Origin: Polytrichum commune
Taxonomy: Eukaryota > Streptophyta > Polytrichopsida > Polytrichales > Polytrichaceae
NCBI GenBank assembly: GCA_950295325.1
Contig: OX485805.1
Coordinates: 31,607,501-31,671,500, forward strand
Reading direction: 5' to 3'
Length of the DNA stretch: 64,000 nt
The notes under the pieces were generated by a model. It was given only the letters and a program-made list of their open reading frames with translations, searched no databases and was not told where the DNA came from. The position numbers and the translations under genes were made by a program. Positions 26,884-38,361 of the stretch are shown here, piece by piece (the first letter of the stretch is position 1; every line of letters begins with the position of its first letter).

Positions 26884-28193
26884 GTTCGCCGGTGATGATG
26901 GAAAATCTAGGATTTTTTGTTGTACTATGAAACAAATCGGAAGAACTATGCAACTATCTATTGCGAGGAAGAATACGAAGAACTTGTGCTAGAAGCATAT
27001 TGGCAGGCGAGGGCCAAAACTAAGATGTCAAATAAAACATACCGATTTATTTGTATTCACTGTAATGAATCACATAAGGATAAGAGCACATTTCTTACCA
27101 TAGGATGCTCAACCTTTGCAAAGGCTATAAGGGAGAACAACCGCTCAAGATGTATCCTACTTGGGAGCCTTGCAATCATAGAGAGAAAGTGAGAATTGCT
27201 GCCAAATATGCAAACATTGCATTGCCCATTGCTTCACAAGCTCCACCCCTTGCCGTATTCCCACCACCTCTAGACTTAGATGCACTTCTTGTTGGTATTA
27301 CAACATTAGCCATTGCCCCAGCAGAACAAATGCACGAAGAGGCCACGACATTTTTCAATGCAACCACTGAGATTGCAAGCCCTCCAGGACTAGTATTGGT
27401 CAATGCTCTTTACATCCTCATCACGGAGATTGACGAGCAATGGGTGCCTAAGGAGCTCTTAGACAACCCGGATGCATGCATGCAATACTTGCACAAGGAA
27501 TTGGAGGATGGCACAATCGGGCAACTATTTGGTAGCGCCTTCGGTTAGTGGTACTTATATGACAATGTGCAAGTATTTTCATCTCATGTTGTGTCTATGT
27601 TCTTCTTTTCTACTAGAGTGTTGTGTTTAGTCTTACATCTTTTGGTGTAGGACATAGACAATAATTTGTTTGAACTTCCCCTGCAGAACACAAAGAGTAT
27701 TGGAGAACAAAGTGAATTTTTGAATATAATAAATGCCCAGGTCATGTGTTTTAAGAGCAATTCAGATGTGCAAGTGTCTGAAGAACTGAAGAACCTCAAG
27801 GATTATCTTCATTATCGCATCAAACAAAGGGAGTACGAGGCCAAGGTTGCCGCCGCCAAAATCAACTTCAAGGATTTCCATAGAAATTATGTTGAAGTCA
27901 AGCTACATCGTCAAAGCGAACTTGTCGACATGTGGCTCAATGGGGACATTGCCAAACAACAACATGAGAGGTGTGAAGAGGTATGTTCTAACCCCTATGC
28001 AATATCCCTAGACACCCATGCATGTATAGGGTTTGTTCTTCATTTGTACGTCATGTCTTTTGCACAGGTTCTTCTTACAACAACATGTCCATTAGTTGTT
28101 GTTTGCATGTTATTTTCACATGTTTTTCTTATAACAACATGTCCATCAATTGTTATTTGTGTGTTCTTCACATGTACTTCAACTATTTTTTAA
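26884..28193 (+). pseudogene. Unrecognised repeated gene, copy 1 (broken)
   Basis: Several consecutive frames look like one damaged gene. A pyrimidine tract and AG at 26865-26881 could be an intron acceptor. The frame from about 26884 reads NYATIYCEEEYEELVLEAYW and CIHCNESH (a CxxC...H pair), then shifts near 27105 to a 147-codon frame with TWEPCNHREKVRIAAKYANI, a Pro-rich middle and HKELEDGTIGQLFGSAFG. It stops at 27546, resumes after two stops and a frame change, and runs at 27666-28193 with ELKNLKDYLHYRIKQREYEA, a charged helical and probably coiled-coil segment, ending past about 27990 in low-complexity sequence. 27325-27903 is repeated inverted at 29007-29588. I do not recognise the family. 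An upstream exon may lie at 25600-25783 (MATPEVTSSIVPTKWTTVNL, with one in-frame stop). Its repetition among transposons suggests a mobile-element protein; that is inference. Confidence 0.5.
28063..28175 (+). repeat. Direct duplication, unit about 55 bp, two units
   Basis: Two diverged units, each containing acaacatgtccat(t/c)a(g/a)ttgtt and ending ttcacatg, in the downstream part of the broken copy-1 gene. Confidence 0.7.
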
Positions 28194-28269
28194 TTGTGTT
28201 CTTCATGTAGGCCAACTTTGATGTAATTGAATGCTATGTGACATAGGTTTTATGTTCTTCATTGATTTT

Positions 28270-29006
28270 TCATGAGGATGTGGATGTGGGAACAACCATG
28301 TTGGGCGACCTGCACAAGAAGAACCACAACGTACAGTTGTGGGTGGAAGAGATGGTCCAAGGCCTAAAACATGCAAGTCAACACAATTGCGTTTGTTCAA
28401 TTGTGGGTTGGGATTGGAAGAGCCACTAGATGATATGGCCCCTGATGTAGATTGCACTAGGGCGTTGTTGGGAAAGGAGGTGGCGATGGCGCATGAGAAA
28501 CTAGCTCCAACAACATTGGGGCTTGTGGTTGACATATAGGAGGCCATGAGTTTGGGGTCGACCGCATCAACACGCATGACATGTCCCTCATACAACTTAA
28601 CTATGAGTTGTAGAGCACCCCAATGAAGTCCATGTTTTGTCCCACACCCTTGTCACCCTAGGAGTTTTTGTGCAACTTGCACTCTAAGAACTCCCACACC
28701 CCTAGGCCTTTGCTAAAGGGTTAAGACAAGGACCATGGTTTTCCAGGACTTTGTCACTCACACTTGCCATAGGGCCTCTTGGTGACCTGACAATGGTTTT
28801 GCCTAAACAGAGAATGAGCCTCAACGACATTACTCCCCTTGGTTTTGCCCACAACCCACCATTGCATTCGTACGGGTGTGAATAAAATACGAGTGTGATA
28901 GCGGAGGAGTTAGGCACATTCTTCCATGACGCCTATATAGTAGTGAAGAATGTAGGGGAAGGGTCAACGAACACAAAGGATGGATCCCTTTCAACTCCCA
29001 TAACTT
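28270..29006. other. Spacer between the inverted gene copies
   Basis: About 1.1 kb (27904-29006) separates the two inverted arms. A + strand frame at about 28290-28539 (GRPAQEEPQRTVVGGRDGPR..., Pro/Arg-rich) might be a further exon of copy 1. Nothing here is recognisable. Confidence 0.3.
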
Positions 29007-29588
29007 GCTCAACTTCGACATGATTTCTATGGAAATCCTCGAAGCTGACTTTGGCGGCGGCAACCTTGGCCTCATACTCCCTTTGTTTGATTCGATAATG
29101 AAGATAGTCCTTGAGGTTCTTCAGTTCTTCATACACTTGCACATCGGAATTGTTCTTGAAACACATGACATGGGTCATTATTCTAGCCATGAATTCACTG
29201 TGTTCTCCAAAACTCATTGTATTCTGCAGGGGAAGTTCAAACAAATCATTATCTATGTCCTTCATTAGAAGGTGTAACACTAAACACAACACTCTAGTAG
29301 AAGAGAAGAGCATAGACACGGCATGAGATGAAAATACATGCGCATTGCCATATAAGTACCATTGACCGAAGGCGCTACCAAATAGTTGCCCAATTGTGCC
29401 ATCCTCCAATTCCTTGTGCAAGTACAAGATGTATGCATCCAATTGTCTAAAAGCTCCTTAGGCACCCATTGCTTGTCAGTCTCCGTGATGAGGATGTAGA
29501 GACCATTGACCGGTACTGGTCCTGGAGGGCTCGTAATCTCAGTGGTTGCATTGAAAAGTGTCGTGGCCTCCTTGTGCGCTTGTTGTTA
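28933..29588 (-). pseudogene. Unrecognised repeated gene, copy 2 (inverted, partly open)
   Basis: Reverse-strand copy of 27325-27903. Here a single 169-codon frame (29442 down to 28933) reads through the two positions that are stops in copy 1, giving GSAFGQWYLYGNAHVFSSHA, DIDNDLFELPLQNT, ELKNLKDYLHYRIKQREYEA and a unique tail FVDPSPTFFTTI. The part upstream of 29442 is shifted by a small deletion (KELLDN followed by WMH where copy 1 has PDACM). The continuous frame shows that the region between exon-like blocks in copy 1 is coding in the family, not an intron. The two copies appear roughly 90% identical by eye. No known domain recognised. Confidence 0.5.
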
Positions 29589-31806
29589 TTGAAGTCAAAA
29601 AGTAGCTCGAGCATATTATCATTGTTTAGACTTTACCATAACTGCTAATTTATTAATTTAAACCATTCATTTCTCCTTATTTTAGCACTCAAAACCGAAA
29701 CATGTGTCATGACACTATTGGTTCTGGTTTGATTGGAATTGAGTCATAGCCTAATTGAAATTGCGGTACCCTATAAATTGTCAATGGGGTCATGGTTAGG
29801 TACATGTCCCTCTATTATACATGTTGGGTTTGTGCAACTTCCCATCACTGACCCCACACATGCCCTTTGAAATGCCGAACATCAAGTTTAGGGTAGTGTG
29901 TCTAATAGGGGGTTGGTAAACATAAGTCACAAAGACACGAAATTTGATTCTTGGAGGTATAACATGCAATAGGATGGTGACAATGAATACAAATGGCTAA
30001 GGTATCGGAGGGTTGCACTCGTAAAAAATTATGCCTACAAGTTGTGAAAGAAAAAAATGATTTTGGATCATATTTAGTGACTCAACACCTCACATAAGTT
30101 TCCAAAAGACTGACTTTGGGCTAAAAGTCCTTTAGGGGTTAAAGGTTTGCTAGATAAAATGTCTCTCAAGGTACTCTTAGGATTTTCATGTTTTATCCAC
30201 AAAAGAGAAGTTGTGAGGCTCCAATCAAAGCATCATGCGCAAATGTAAACAACAACATGGTGTTACACAAAGATTTCTTCACAAAAAAAAAGTTTTATGT
30301 TGTTTTGACGAGGATTGGCTAATATCATAGAAACTCCAAAGTGATGGAAGCGTGATATGATCTTGAAGTGGCCAACTTGTCAATGAATTCTAGCTATATG
30401 GGCATTTTCGTTAAGTATGAAGCAATGTTGGAATGATATGGGGGTTGTCTTCAAGTAGAATCATGAATATCGACTTGGTTAGGAGGTACTCAAACTAATA
30501 GTTCTACATTAGGTAGGTCAAGAGAATCTTGAAGAATCGAGTTCTAGGTTCTCAAGGCACTCACGGGCATATCCAATCCTCCTCAGGGGTCATGGTTTGG
30601 GGCTCATTGTGAGACCATATATATACATGTTGACTTTTGTGATTGTGGATGAGTATGAAGATGTTGGTAATAGAGTTTATATTTGGAATTTATGCAATAT
30701 GGGAAGGTTTTGCAGTGGCGGACTATGGATTGAGTAGGTTGGGCATTGAGCAAAGGGGTTGCCTTCAATAGTCGTTTCAATTTTTTGACGTGTGACCAAA
30801 GCTAAAGGTTTTTGGTTTTAGCTTCTATTTTTGTGATTTGTTGGTTGAGTTTTATAACCTCCTCTTACTCATTGATATCTTATTTGGTTGGTTTAAGTGT
30901 CATAGTTTGCAATGGATAATGGAGAAGCATTGAAGTTGCTCAATGTTTGGGAGGATATTGAAGTTCTCACGCAACTTGCCACATTTGAAACATGTCTGAC
31001 AAGGAGGACTTGCAACAAGTGATCACATGCACAAGATAAACTACATTGTCAAAAGGAGGTGACGGGAGGGGGGGGGGGTGGGGTCATTTGAAAACTTGAA
31101 ACCGTTTTTGAGCCGCAATGCCTCCTTCTGGATGCCATACCATTGAGGCATTTAGGCCTTCTTTTATCTTGAAAGATAATGAGGTTGTTGTAGATCAACA
31201 CAATGTGCAACTTGTGAAGTGCACCATGTGACACCATTATAGTCAATGAGCAAGTTTGAGTGCTTTAAGGCTTGTGTCCATGCATGCATGAAGCACATAA
31301 GGTTAAAAACTTGTGTGAAATTTCGTTGTGTGGCAAAGATCATTTTGTTTCAAGAAACAAAAGGATATGCTCTTGCAATCTATATTTGCGCTATGCTAGG
31401 CAAACCAACGCCTTGCATAACCAATTTTCAAATGAAGCCAAGGTTGTCACCAAAAACCCTAAATGCATAGTGTAACAATGTACCTTGAACCAACATAGAG
31501 GATATTAATTGTTTTCAAATGATTTTGTATATGTGTACTCTATGTATCATGCCATGAGAAAGTTATGTGTAAATACCCTCATAGAGAGACAAAATAGTGG
31601 AGTTGATCTTTCTTTAAGAAAACTTTCTATTGAAAGGCTCGTTAGCTGGTTGCGTATCGGAGCTTATTTTGAAAGTCGAGTGAAATGTTTTGGGACCTCC
31701 TCTTCCCACCTCTCAAACTTTGAGAGAATTAAAATCTAAAGTTGGGCATGTGCATGGGACCCACTGTCCTAAATCCTAGATTGGTCTACGCAAGGCTAGC
31801 TTAGGG
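29589..31806. other. Intergenic repeat-bearing sequence
   Basis: No gene seen. 29660-29820 is a fragment of the GATCGG-ended repeat family also found at 52995-53550, 56888-57162 and 62283-62526. A G-run lies at 31069-31080. The 31246-31475 frames overlap one another and are not protein-like. Confidence 0.4.
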
Positions 31807-31809
31807 TTA

Positions 31810-31918
31810 GTTTCCATGTAGGTCGTTTGCCCACCAAATTAGAGTGAAAATGTAGATTTCACCTGGAGAAATCTACATTTCCACTAGAGTCCGGTGGGCG
31901 AGCGGCCTACATGGAAAC
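31810..31918. mobile_element. 109-bp foldback MITE, GTTTCCATGTAGG termini, copy 1
   Basis: GTTTCCATGTAGG, followed inward by gcccacc, is mirrored at the right as ggtgggcg, then CCTACATGGAAAC; a central aatgtagattt/aaatctacattt pair extends the foldback so that most of the element is stem. Flanked by TTA at 31807-31809 and 31919-31921, a perfect 3-bp duplication. A second copy is nested at 53113-53222. Confidence 0.85.
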
Positions 31919-32202
31919 TTACTCTTACCCCACCCATCCTAGTAGGACAAACTAGAAAGTCGGTTTTAAACATCTTCACATCACTCTTTGCGTATAACAA
32001 TCTAAACGTTAACAAAACTTGGGTGACATATGTGTTAAATTCTCATAAACTCAGGGTTTGGGACTACACCCATGGTTTCATCTCCTTCACTTCACGAATA
32101 CCTCACATTCTTAGAAAACGATTTCAAGTCACCCCTCACAGTGAACTCCATAACCCCCTCTTCATCCCTTTCATTGCCACATGGCGCAAGGTAATTGGAT
32201 AA

Positions 32203-33098
32203 ATTGAGGATGGGTTAAAAGTCATAAGCCTTTCCAACACTCATCACTCTTTCAAGAGAGTTGTAGATAGTGGTAACTTTGGTAGTTAGGTAGGTAGGTA
32301 GTAGCCCTCGAGACTAATGTCGTCTCCCTCCGCCTCCTCCGAGTCAAACCCCGCCCGCCACCACCACATCTACTCCTCCGAAGATCTGGAGCTCCAGTGA
32401 AATGTAGCCGTGGCGAAGATTTCTCCATCTGGGTGGAGTGTGCAGGCTGCTGCTGGCTGGGTGGGGGCTTCGTCACTCGTCGCCACTTCCCAGGCACATG
32501 GCTTACGAAGCGGAAGCATAAAGAGCTCGGAGATGCAGCATTAGGGTTGGCACATTGGAGGTGTGCGGAGACGCCGTATCCCATCCAGGATTGCTGCATT
32601 TGGATCACGTCCCAGTGCTGCAGTGGATTGGATTACGGGGAAAGTTTGTCAAGCGGCACTAAGAAAGGTGAGTAAGGAAGGACGAGGAAGAAGAGGGAGG
32701 GGAAGAGGACGAGGATCGGAAGGGGGTTAGCTAGGCAAGTGATCTTAAGGAAGGAAGTGCAGGACGGACTCGTCTGCATTGAGTTCGAAGGAGGTAGGCT
32801 AGGGACGTTGGGCAAGTTATTTCTTAAGCAAGGAAGGAAGAAGTGGGAGGAGGGAGATTGCTGCATTGGATTGGAAGGAGGTAGGTTAGGCGTTTGATCT
32901 TAAGGAAGGAAGAGGAAGAGGAAGAGGAAGAAGGAAGAGGGGAAGACTGCTTCGTTAGATTGGAAGGAGGTAAGCTAGGTGAGTTATCTTAAGGAAGGAA
33001 GGAAGAAAGGAGGGAGGAGGCGGATTTCTGCATTGGATTGGAAGGAGGTGAGTTAGGCTTGTGATCTTTTGGAAGGAGGAAGAAGAGGAGGGGGCAAG
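32203..33098 (+). promoter_or_regulatory. Pyruvate kinase promoter and leader region
   Basis: Composition changes sharply to GC-rich about 32300. A pyrimidine stretch at 32321-32345 (gtctccctccgcctcctccg) resembles a plant Y-patch and could lie close to the transcription start. The rest up to the ATG at 33099 is probably 5' UTR and includes the tandem repeat at 32665-33098. Small upstream frames are not protein-like. The exact start site cannot be read from sequence. Confidence 0.45.
32665..33098 (+). repeat. Tandem repeats abutting the pyruvate kinase start codon
   Basis: Five to six degenerate units about 70-90 bp long, each with the core attggaaggaggta(a/g)g(c/t)tagg, then gatcttaaggaaggaag. 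The cores begin near 32667, 32722, 32792, 32880, 32968 and 33047. Each core contains a word like a splice donor (GGTAAGC, GGTGAGT, GGTAGGT). The last unit runs into the start codon. Strand bias is extreme (purine-rich), with (gaagag)n tracts inside. Confidence 0.8.
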
Positions 33099-35508
33099 AT
33101 GCAGGCGACGCAGCTGCTGCTGGAGGAGCCAATCCGGCTGGCGTCCATTTTGGAGCCGTCGTCGCCATCGCCATACTCGGCGCTGACGAAGATCATCGGG
33201 ACTTTAGGACAAGAGTCGCGCGATGTGGAGACCATCGAGCAGCTGCTGCTAGCAGGCATGTCGGTGGCTAGGTTCGACTTCTCCTGGGGGGACGATGCGT
33301 ACCACCAGGAGACGCTGGAGAATCTGAAGACAGCAGTGAAGCGGACCAGGCGCTTGTGCGCGGTGATGCTAGACACCGTGGGGCCAGAGATTTACGTGAT
33401 GAACACGAGCGACGAGTCAATTGAGCTCGTGGAAGGGGAGAAAGTGGTGCTCACGAGTGACACCACGGTGAAAGCGTCCTCGAAGGTGTTACCTTTGAAC
33501 TACGATGCGCTCGCGGCCTCCGTGAAGGCAGGCGACACTGTCTTCCTTGGCCAGTACCTGTTTACAGGAAGCGAAGCAACTTCGGTTTGGCTCGAGGTCG
33601 TGGAGACCAAGGGAACCGATGTGGTGTGCACAATTAAGAACACCGCCACGATGACAGGGAGCTTGTTCACAGCGCACGCCTCTGAAGTACGCATTGAACG
33701 CCCCACGTTGAGCGAGAGTGACTTGAACGTCATCGCGACCTGGGGAGTCAAGAACCAGATCGATTTCTTGTCACTCTCGTACGCACGCCACGCCGACGAC
33801 GTGCGCATTGCACGTCAGCACCTCAACAAGTTCGAGGATCTGCGTCAGACGCAGATCTTTGCGAAGATTGAGAATCACGAGGGGCTGGAGCATTTTGACG
33901 GGATTTTGCAGGAGGCGGATGGTGTAATCCTCTCCCGTGGTAACCTTGGAATTGATTTGCCTCCTGAGAAGGTGTTCTTGTTCCAGAAGCTGGCTTTGCA
34001 GAGATGTAACTCCGCAGGAAAGCCAGCAATAGTTACCCGTGTTGTGGACTCTATGGTGGACAGTCCTCGGCCTACGAGAGCTGAAGCAACTGACGTGGCG
34101 AATGCGGTGTTGGATGGAGCTGACGGTATTATGCTTGGGGCGGAGACTCTTCGAGGTTTGTACCCTGTGGAGACTGTCACTACCATTCGAAAGATTTGTG
34201 CCGAGGCTGAGAAGGTGTTCAACCAAGCTGTGTACTTTAAGCGGACCATCAAGGCTGTGAAAGAGCCTATGATGCACCTGGAGTCTATTGCGTCCTCTGC
34301 AGTGCGAGCTGCCTCGAAGGTGAGAGCTTCTGTGATCGTGGTGTTCACTTCGTCTGGTCGCTGCGCACGTTTGATCGCGAAGTACAGGCCTACTATGCCG
34401 GTTCTGTGTGTTGTCATCCCTAGACTCACCACCAACCATCTGAAATGGAGTTTCACCGGCGCCTTCCAGGCTAGGCAGTGCCTTGTTGTTCGTGGGTTGT
34501 TTCCCATGTTGGCCGACCCTCGCCACTCATCCGATTCCGCAAGTACCACCAATGAGTCCATCCTGAAGGTACGACGACATCCCATCTTTCTCAATTGTAA
34601 ATTGTGCTTTCTCATTTTAATGCTCCTGGCCACTGCAATGGGTTGATTAGAATGCATGGGGGAGTATTTTGAACCTGGTGACTCTTATCCACCATATCCT
34701 TCATTTACTGAGATTTCCATCCTCGAGGGCTCCTACTTTGTGCGGTTTGTAATGTAATGTTCAACCGGTCTGAGCCGTATGAGGCACATGAGTTTATATT
34801 CGATGTCATACGTTCTGGAGCATAGGAGAAACTAATGCAATTTATGTAAACAGGAAAGCTTTCCTATGTAGAGGAATGGGGGGATTATGTGTGAAGAGAG
34901 CCAGTCGTTTCTGAGATGTGTCCTCTTTCTATCAGCAAGTTCTTCTAGACTCAGAGCTGTGCTCTGTTCCAGCATGCTGTGTGTTGTTCTAGTGTCTGGT
35001 CGTCATCAGTTCCTATGCCTTCCAAACATCTCTAGTGTTTAACAATGAAATACGGAATAATAGTCGGGCAGTGATGAGTAAATAGCCCAACAATTATGGG
35101 CAGTGATTTCTCTGGATTGTTGGCATCATGACAAAATTGCTTGCAGCTCCATCCAACGATTTGAGAGCTTCTTGTCTACATGTAGTTAGTTTGATACGCC
35201 CAAAGTCCTCACAGAGTGTTTGTTTGCCCGGGTTGACAGCCTCACCATCTCAGCAAGTTTTCAATCCATTAATGTGGAAGAATGTGAATTTTGGCCTCTT
35301 TCTTCATCTGTAGACATTCAAACGGCTTTGTGAAAATATATACTCTATTCCGACTCTCAATCTGTTGTAGTTGGCTAATTCTGTCACTGATTTGCAGGTT
35401 GCACTGGATCATGGCAAAGCAGCAGGCATAGTGAAGGCACACGACCGAGTTGTCGTTTGCCAGAAAGTTGGAGACTCCTCTGTCGTCAAGATTATTGAGC
35501 TGGATTGA
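33099..35508 (+). CDS. Cytosolic pyruvate kinase (two exons)
   Basis: Converts phosphoenolpyruvate and ADP to pyruvate and ATP in the cytosol, the last step of glycolysis. Exon 1 33099-34568 (490 codons), exon 2 35398-35508 (36 codons plus stop); the donor is aag|gtacga and the acceptor tttgcag|gttgca, phase 0. The 526 residues match the usual 527 of the plant subfamily typified by Arabidopsis At3g52990/At2g36580. The start [20 protein letters not shown] aligns with that subfamily, so the in-frame TTG upstream is not used. Landmarks: barrel strand 1 with [12 protein letters not shown] (53-64), [10 protein letters not shown] (88-97), B-domain about 100-200, FAKIE with the catalytic Lys256, [12 protein letters not shown] (279-290), [17 protein letters not shown] (324-340), GAETLRG (347-353), C-terminal allosteric-type domain from about 375. 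Compared with classical enzymes, NFSHG is DFSWG and RGDLG is RGNLG; these changes are normal for this plant subfamily. No transit peptide. Confidence 0.97.
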
Positions 35509-37150
35509 GTTGCTGCCATTGCAATTGCAGTAGTATTTTTTTTCTTCTAGTTATTCTTACTGCAGACTCTTAATGTGTTGGAATTTATCAATTCTTATAT
35601 TCTTTTAGGACATCCACCAGTGAGTGGGCCACCTAAAGCCCTCAAAATTTTGCAGTGAACCATCACCTCTGCACTATGGTAGGGCCGATTTACAAGTTGC
35701 ACGCCATCATATCATCTGGGCCGCCAACTTTGAGTGTATAACCTGAGTAGAAAACCTAAGCTGCCACTACTTACCTGGAACCTACATCAAAGATTATAGG
35801 GTGTAATTTTGGAAATGTCTCTTTCTGATCATTATTGAAAGGTCTAATGAGCAAGTTACAATACTGCATAACTTGTTAGCTTTACCCTTTGGCTATCAAT
35901 TTTTGTTACAGTTGTTCCATTGAGCATGATGAGTTTAACTCTTACCTACAGGATGGGGAGACCTTACCTGTCAAGGAATTTGCGAAGACTTATGTGCTGT
36001 AGCTGTGGTATATTATCACTAAATGGTAAGGAAACTTGAATTCATTTTATGCTTGACCTCATCTATTTATTGTCAAACCCGTGTGCAAAACTTCGTTGAT
36101 TGCAAGTGCGTAGAGGAACCTTCACTTAGTTTCTGGATGCATTTTGGAAATTCTCTAGTCGTTGCAGGTGCTGAGTGTGACTGCTGTGTGGGTCAGGTCA
36201 GGAAAGTTGATGTTAATTCTTATCTCGCAAGTCCAACGGTACTCAAATTTAATGAATCATCTTAAGATCACTCCAATTGGCTCCAGATTCATACTGACGT
36301 GTGATTCTTTTAGTCAGGCGAATCTGGCTTTTCAGTGCTTCTTAATAAAAAGTTCAATTATTTCTTGGAGGGTTCAATTCTGAAATGACGCCCATCTCAC
36401 ATGGGGACCTCCTGTGGACCTAAATAACTACTATGATAGCTATCAGTATTTTTGGTCCAGTCGTGGGCTGGGAAACTCTCAAAAGTTTCAGAGGGCACTT
36501 GATACTGTGACCATTGCAATCTAAAACCTCACTGTTGGAAAATGTTGAGACTGTTATGTTAGATATCTAGAGGACCAGGGAAGTTTGAATGGATAAATAC
36601 CTACACAAATTCCTATGGGGACATGTTTACAACACCTCACCGTTGGGGAGGGTGGAAAAGTTAATTCCTATGTGGAGTATGAGGATTACTATTTTACACC
36701 AAACTAACATCTAAGTCGAAAACAGAGACCTTGAATCAGTCTATTGAGGTTATTTTAGTGTGAACAAGCAATAGAGTTATAGGATCAGAATTCCTTACCA
36801 CACCCCAATGATAGGTGTTGGAAATCGAAATAAAATTCCTACATGACATAGAATGGGTAATGTTTCATGGTCTACTGGGTTTTGTGTCAAACTCACCTCG
36901 TTGAGATGAACCCAACACAAAATTGAAAGACCATAACACTTTTAAATCTAAAAACCCTTGATTTATTAGAACATATTATGTAAAAACCCACATGATATTG
37001 AAATAGAATTCGGTTAAGAGTCTGGACGTGTAAGAAGGCAAGTGACCAAAGACAGTTTAATTTCAGTCTTTCCAAGGTACGGCCCTGGGATGAGTTTCAT
37101 GGGCCCTCACAATATCAGTCATCACCCTTGGCTGTAATGTAAAGCAGCTC
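35509..37150. other. Pyruvate kinase 3' flank
   Basis: AT-rich, presumably the 3' UTR followed by intergenic DNA. No protein-like frame. 36451-36490 shares a 40-base segment (gtccagtcgtgggctgggaa then actctc) with 37735-37775, the two lying on either side of the hairpin element at 37154. Confidence 0.4.
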
Positions 37151-37153
37151 TAA

Positions 37154-37668
37154 GGGCATCGCCAGTGGATCTAGATAAAGCTCACTGCAAACCAAAACCT
37201 ATCTTTTGACTGACCTAAAATTAGAACTGAAATTACCATCATTAGAAGCACACCTAAATAAACGTGAGATATTTCTCAAGAAAAAAGAATTGTAAAAATT
37301 TGACGTAGGTGAAATCCCTCATTGAAAACACCACATTTTCAAAATTTAGAGGGAGTGCACCAAATCTTGCTTAAAAATGGACAGATCCTCCCACACTCCC
37401 TCTAAATGTCAAAAATTTGGAGGGAATGTGGGAGGATCTTTCCATTTTTAAGCAAGATTTGGTGCACTCCCTCTAAATTTTGAAAATGTGGTGTTTTCAA
37501 TGAGGGATTTCACCTACGTCAAATTTTTACAATTCTTTTTTCTTGAGAAATATCTCACGTTTATTTAGGTGTGCTTCTAATGATGGTAATTTCAGTTCTA
37601 ATTTTAGGTCAGTCAAAAGATAGGTTTTGGTTTGCAGTGAGCTTTACCTAGATCCACTGGCGATGCCC
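37154..37668. mobile_element. 515-bp near-perfect palindromic MITE
   Basis: The left arm 37154-37405 and right arm 37417-37668 are inverted copies with only scattered mismatches by eye (for example t/c at the loop-proximal ccctctaaat/ccctccaaat and a/t near the tip). Termini GGGCATCGCCAGTGG; centre near 37411. Flanked by TAA on both sides (37151-37153 and 37669-37671), a PIF/Harbinger-type target duplication. No coding capacity. If transcribed it would fold into a hairpin of about 250 bp. Confidence 0.93.
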
Positions 37669-38173
37669 TAACTATCACAACTTCCTTCCTGTATTCTTGG
37701 CAGGGTGTGGGGCCTGGGTTCAAATTTGCATAGTTTTTGTCCAGTCGCGGGCTGGGAAACTCTCGAAACTTTCACAAAGTTAGGCGATCTAAATTGGGAA
37801 CTAGTGTACACTCGACAACTGCCAGAATTGAAAACATTGAGCACTTTTATGTACTTTTTATTTGTGAAATTCATTGGATCTGGTGCCCTGTATGTTGTAA
37901 GTTGTGACCTCTAAACTTAGTCAGAAGCAGGAATGTATGTTATCATGAATGATTGGCTTGATTTTGCAAACGAGATCGATTTTGTTTTTTATTGTGGCTC
38001 CAGACTCGACTCTAGCATCTTGTCCAACCATGAGCTTCAATGGCTTTTCATGGTTGGAAATTGCATATTGTATGAGATCAGATGATGGAAGGGCATCGGG
38101 ACTCTTGAAAGTGGAAGAGCCTCTCTATTGTAGGTAATAAACTTTCATCCAACTACGTGGTTTATGTTATTTC

Positions 38174-38361
38174 TGTCACTTACTATTTGGAATTATGTAA
38201 TGTTATAACACGCTCTATTTCAAGCTATATTTTGTACAACAATATTACAAATAGGTGGTTTGAGCATTGTAGATTAAAGAGAACTTTTTTTTTTGGGTAA
38301 AAACCCAGATTTTGATTATGAAGTTATAGCATTCCGTAATTTTGAATGGTAAGTAATAGCA
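38174..38361. mobile_element. MITE related to the GTGTCACTTACT family
   Basis: The left end tgtcacttactatttggaat then tatgtaatgttata is mirrored at the right by tatagcattccgtaat, tttgaatggtaagtaata. The left terminus matches the 166-bp element at 17953. Boundaries are approximate. Confidence 0.5.

Noticed and set aside
33771..34657. 250- and 260-codon frames on the - strand
   Set aside because: They are antisense shadows of the pyruvate kinase exon.
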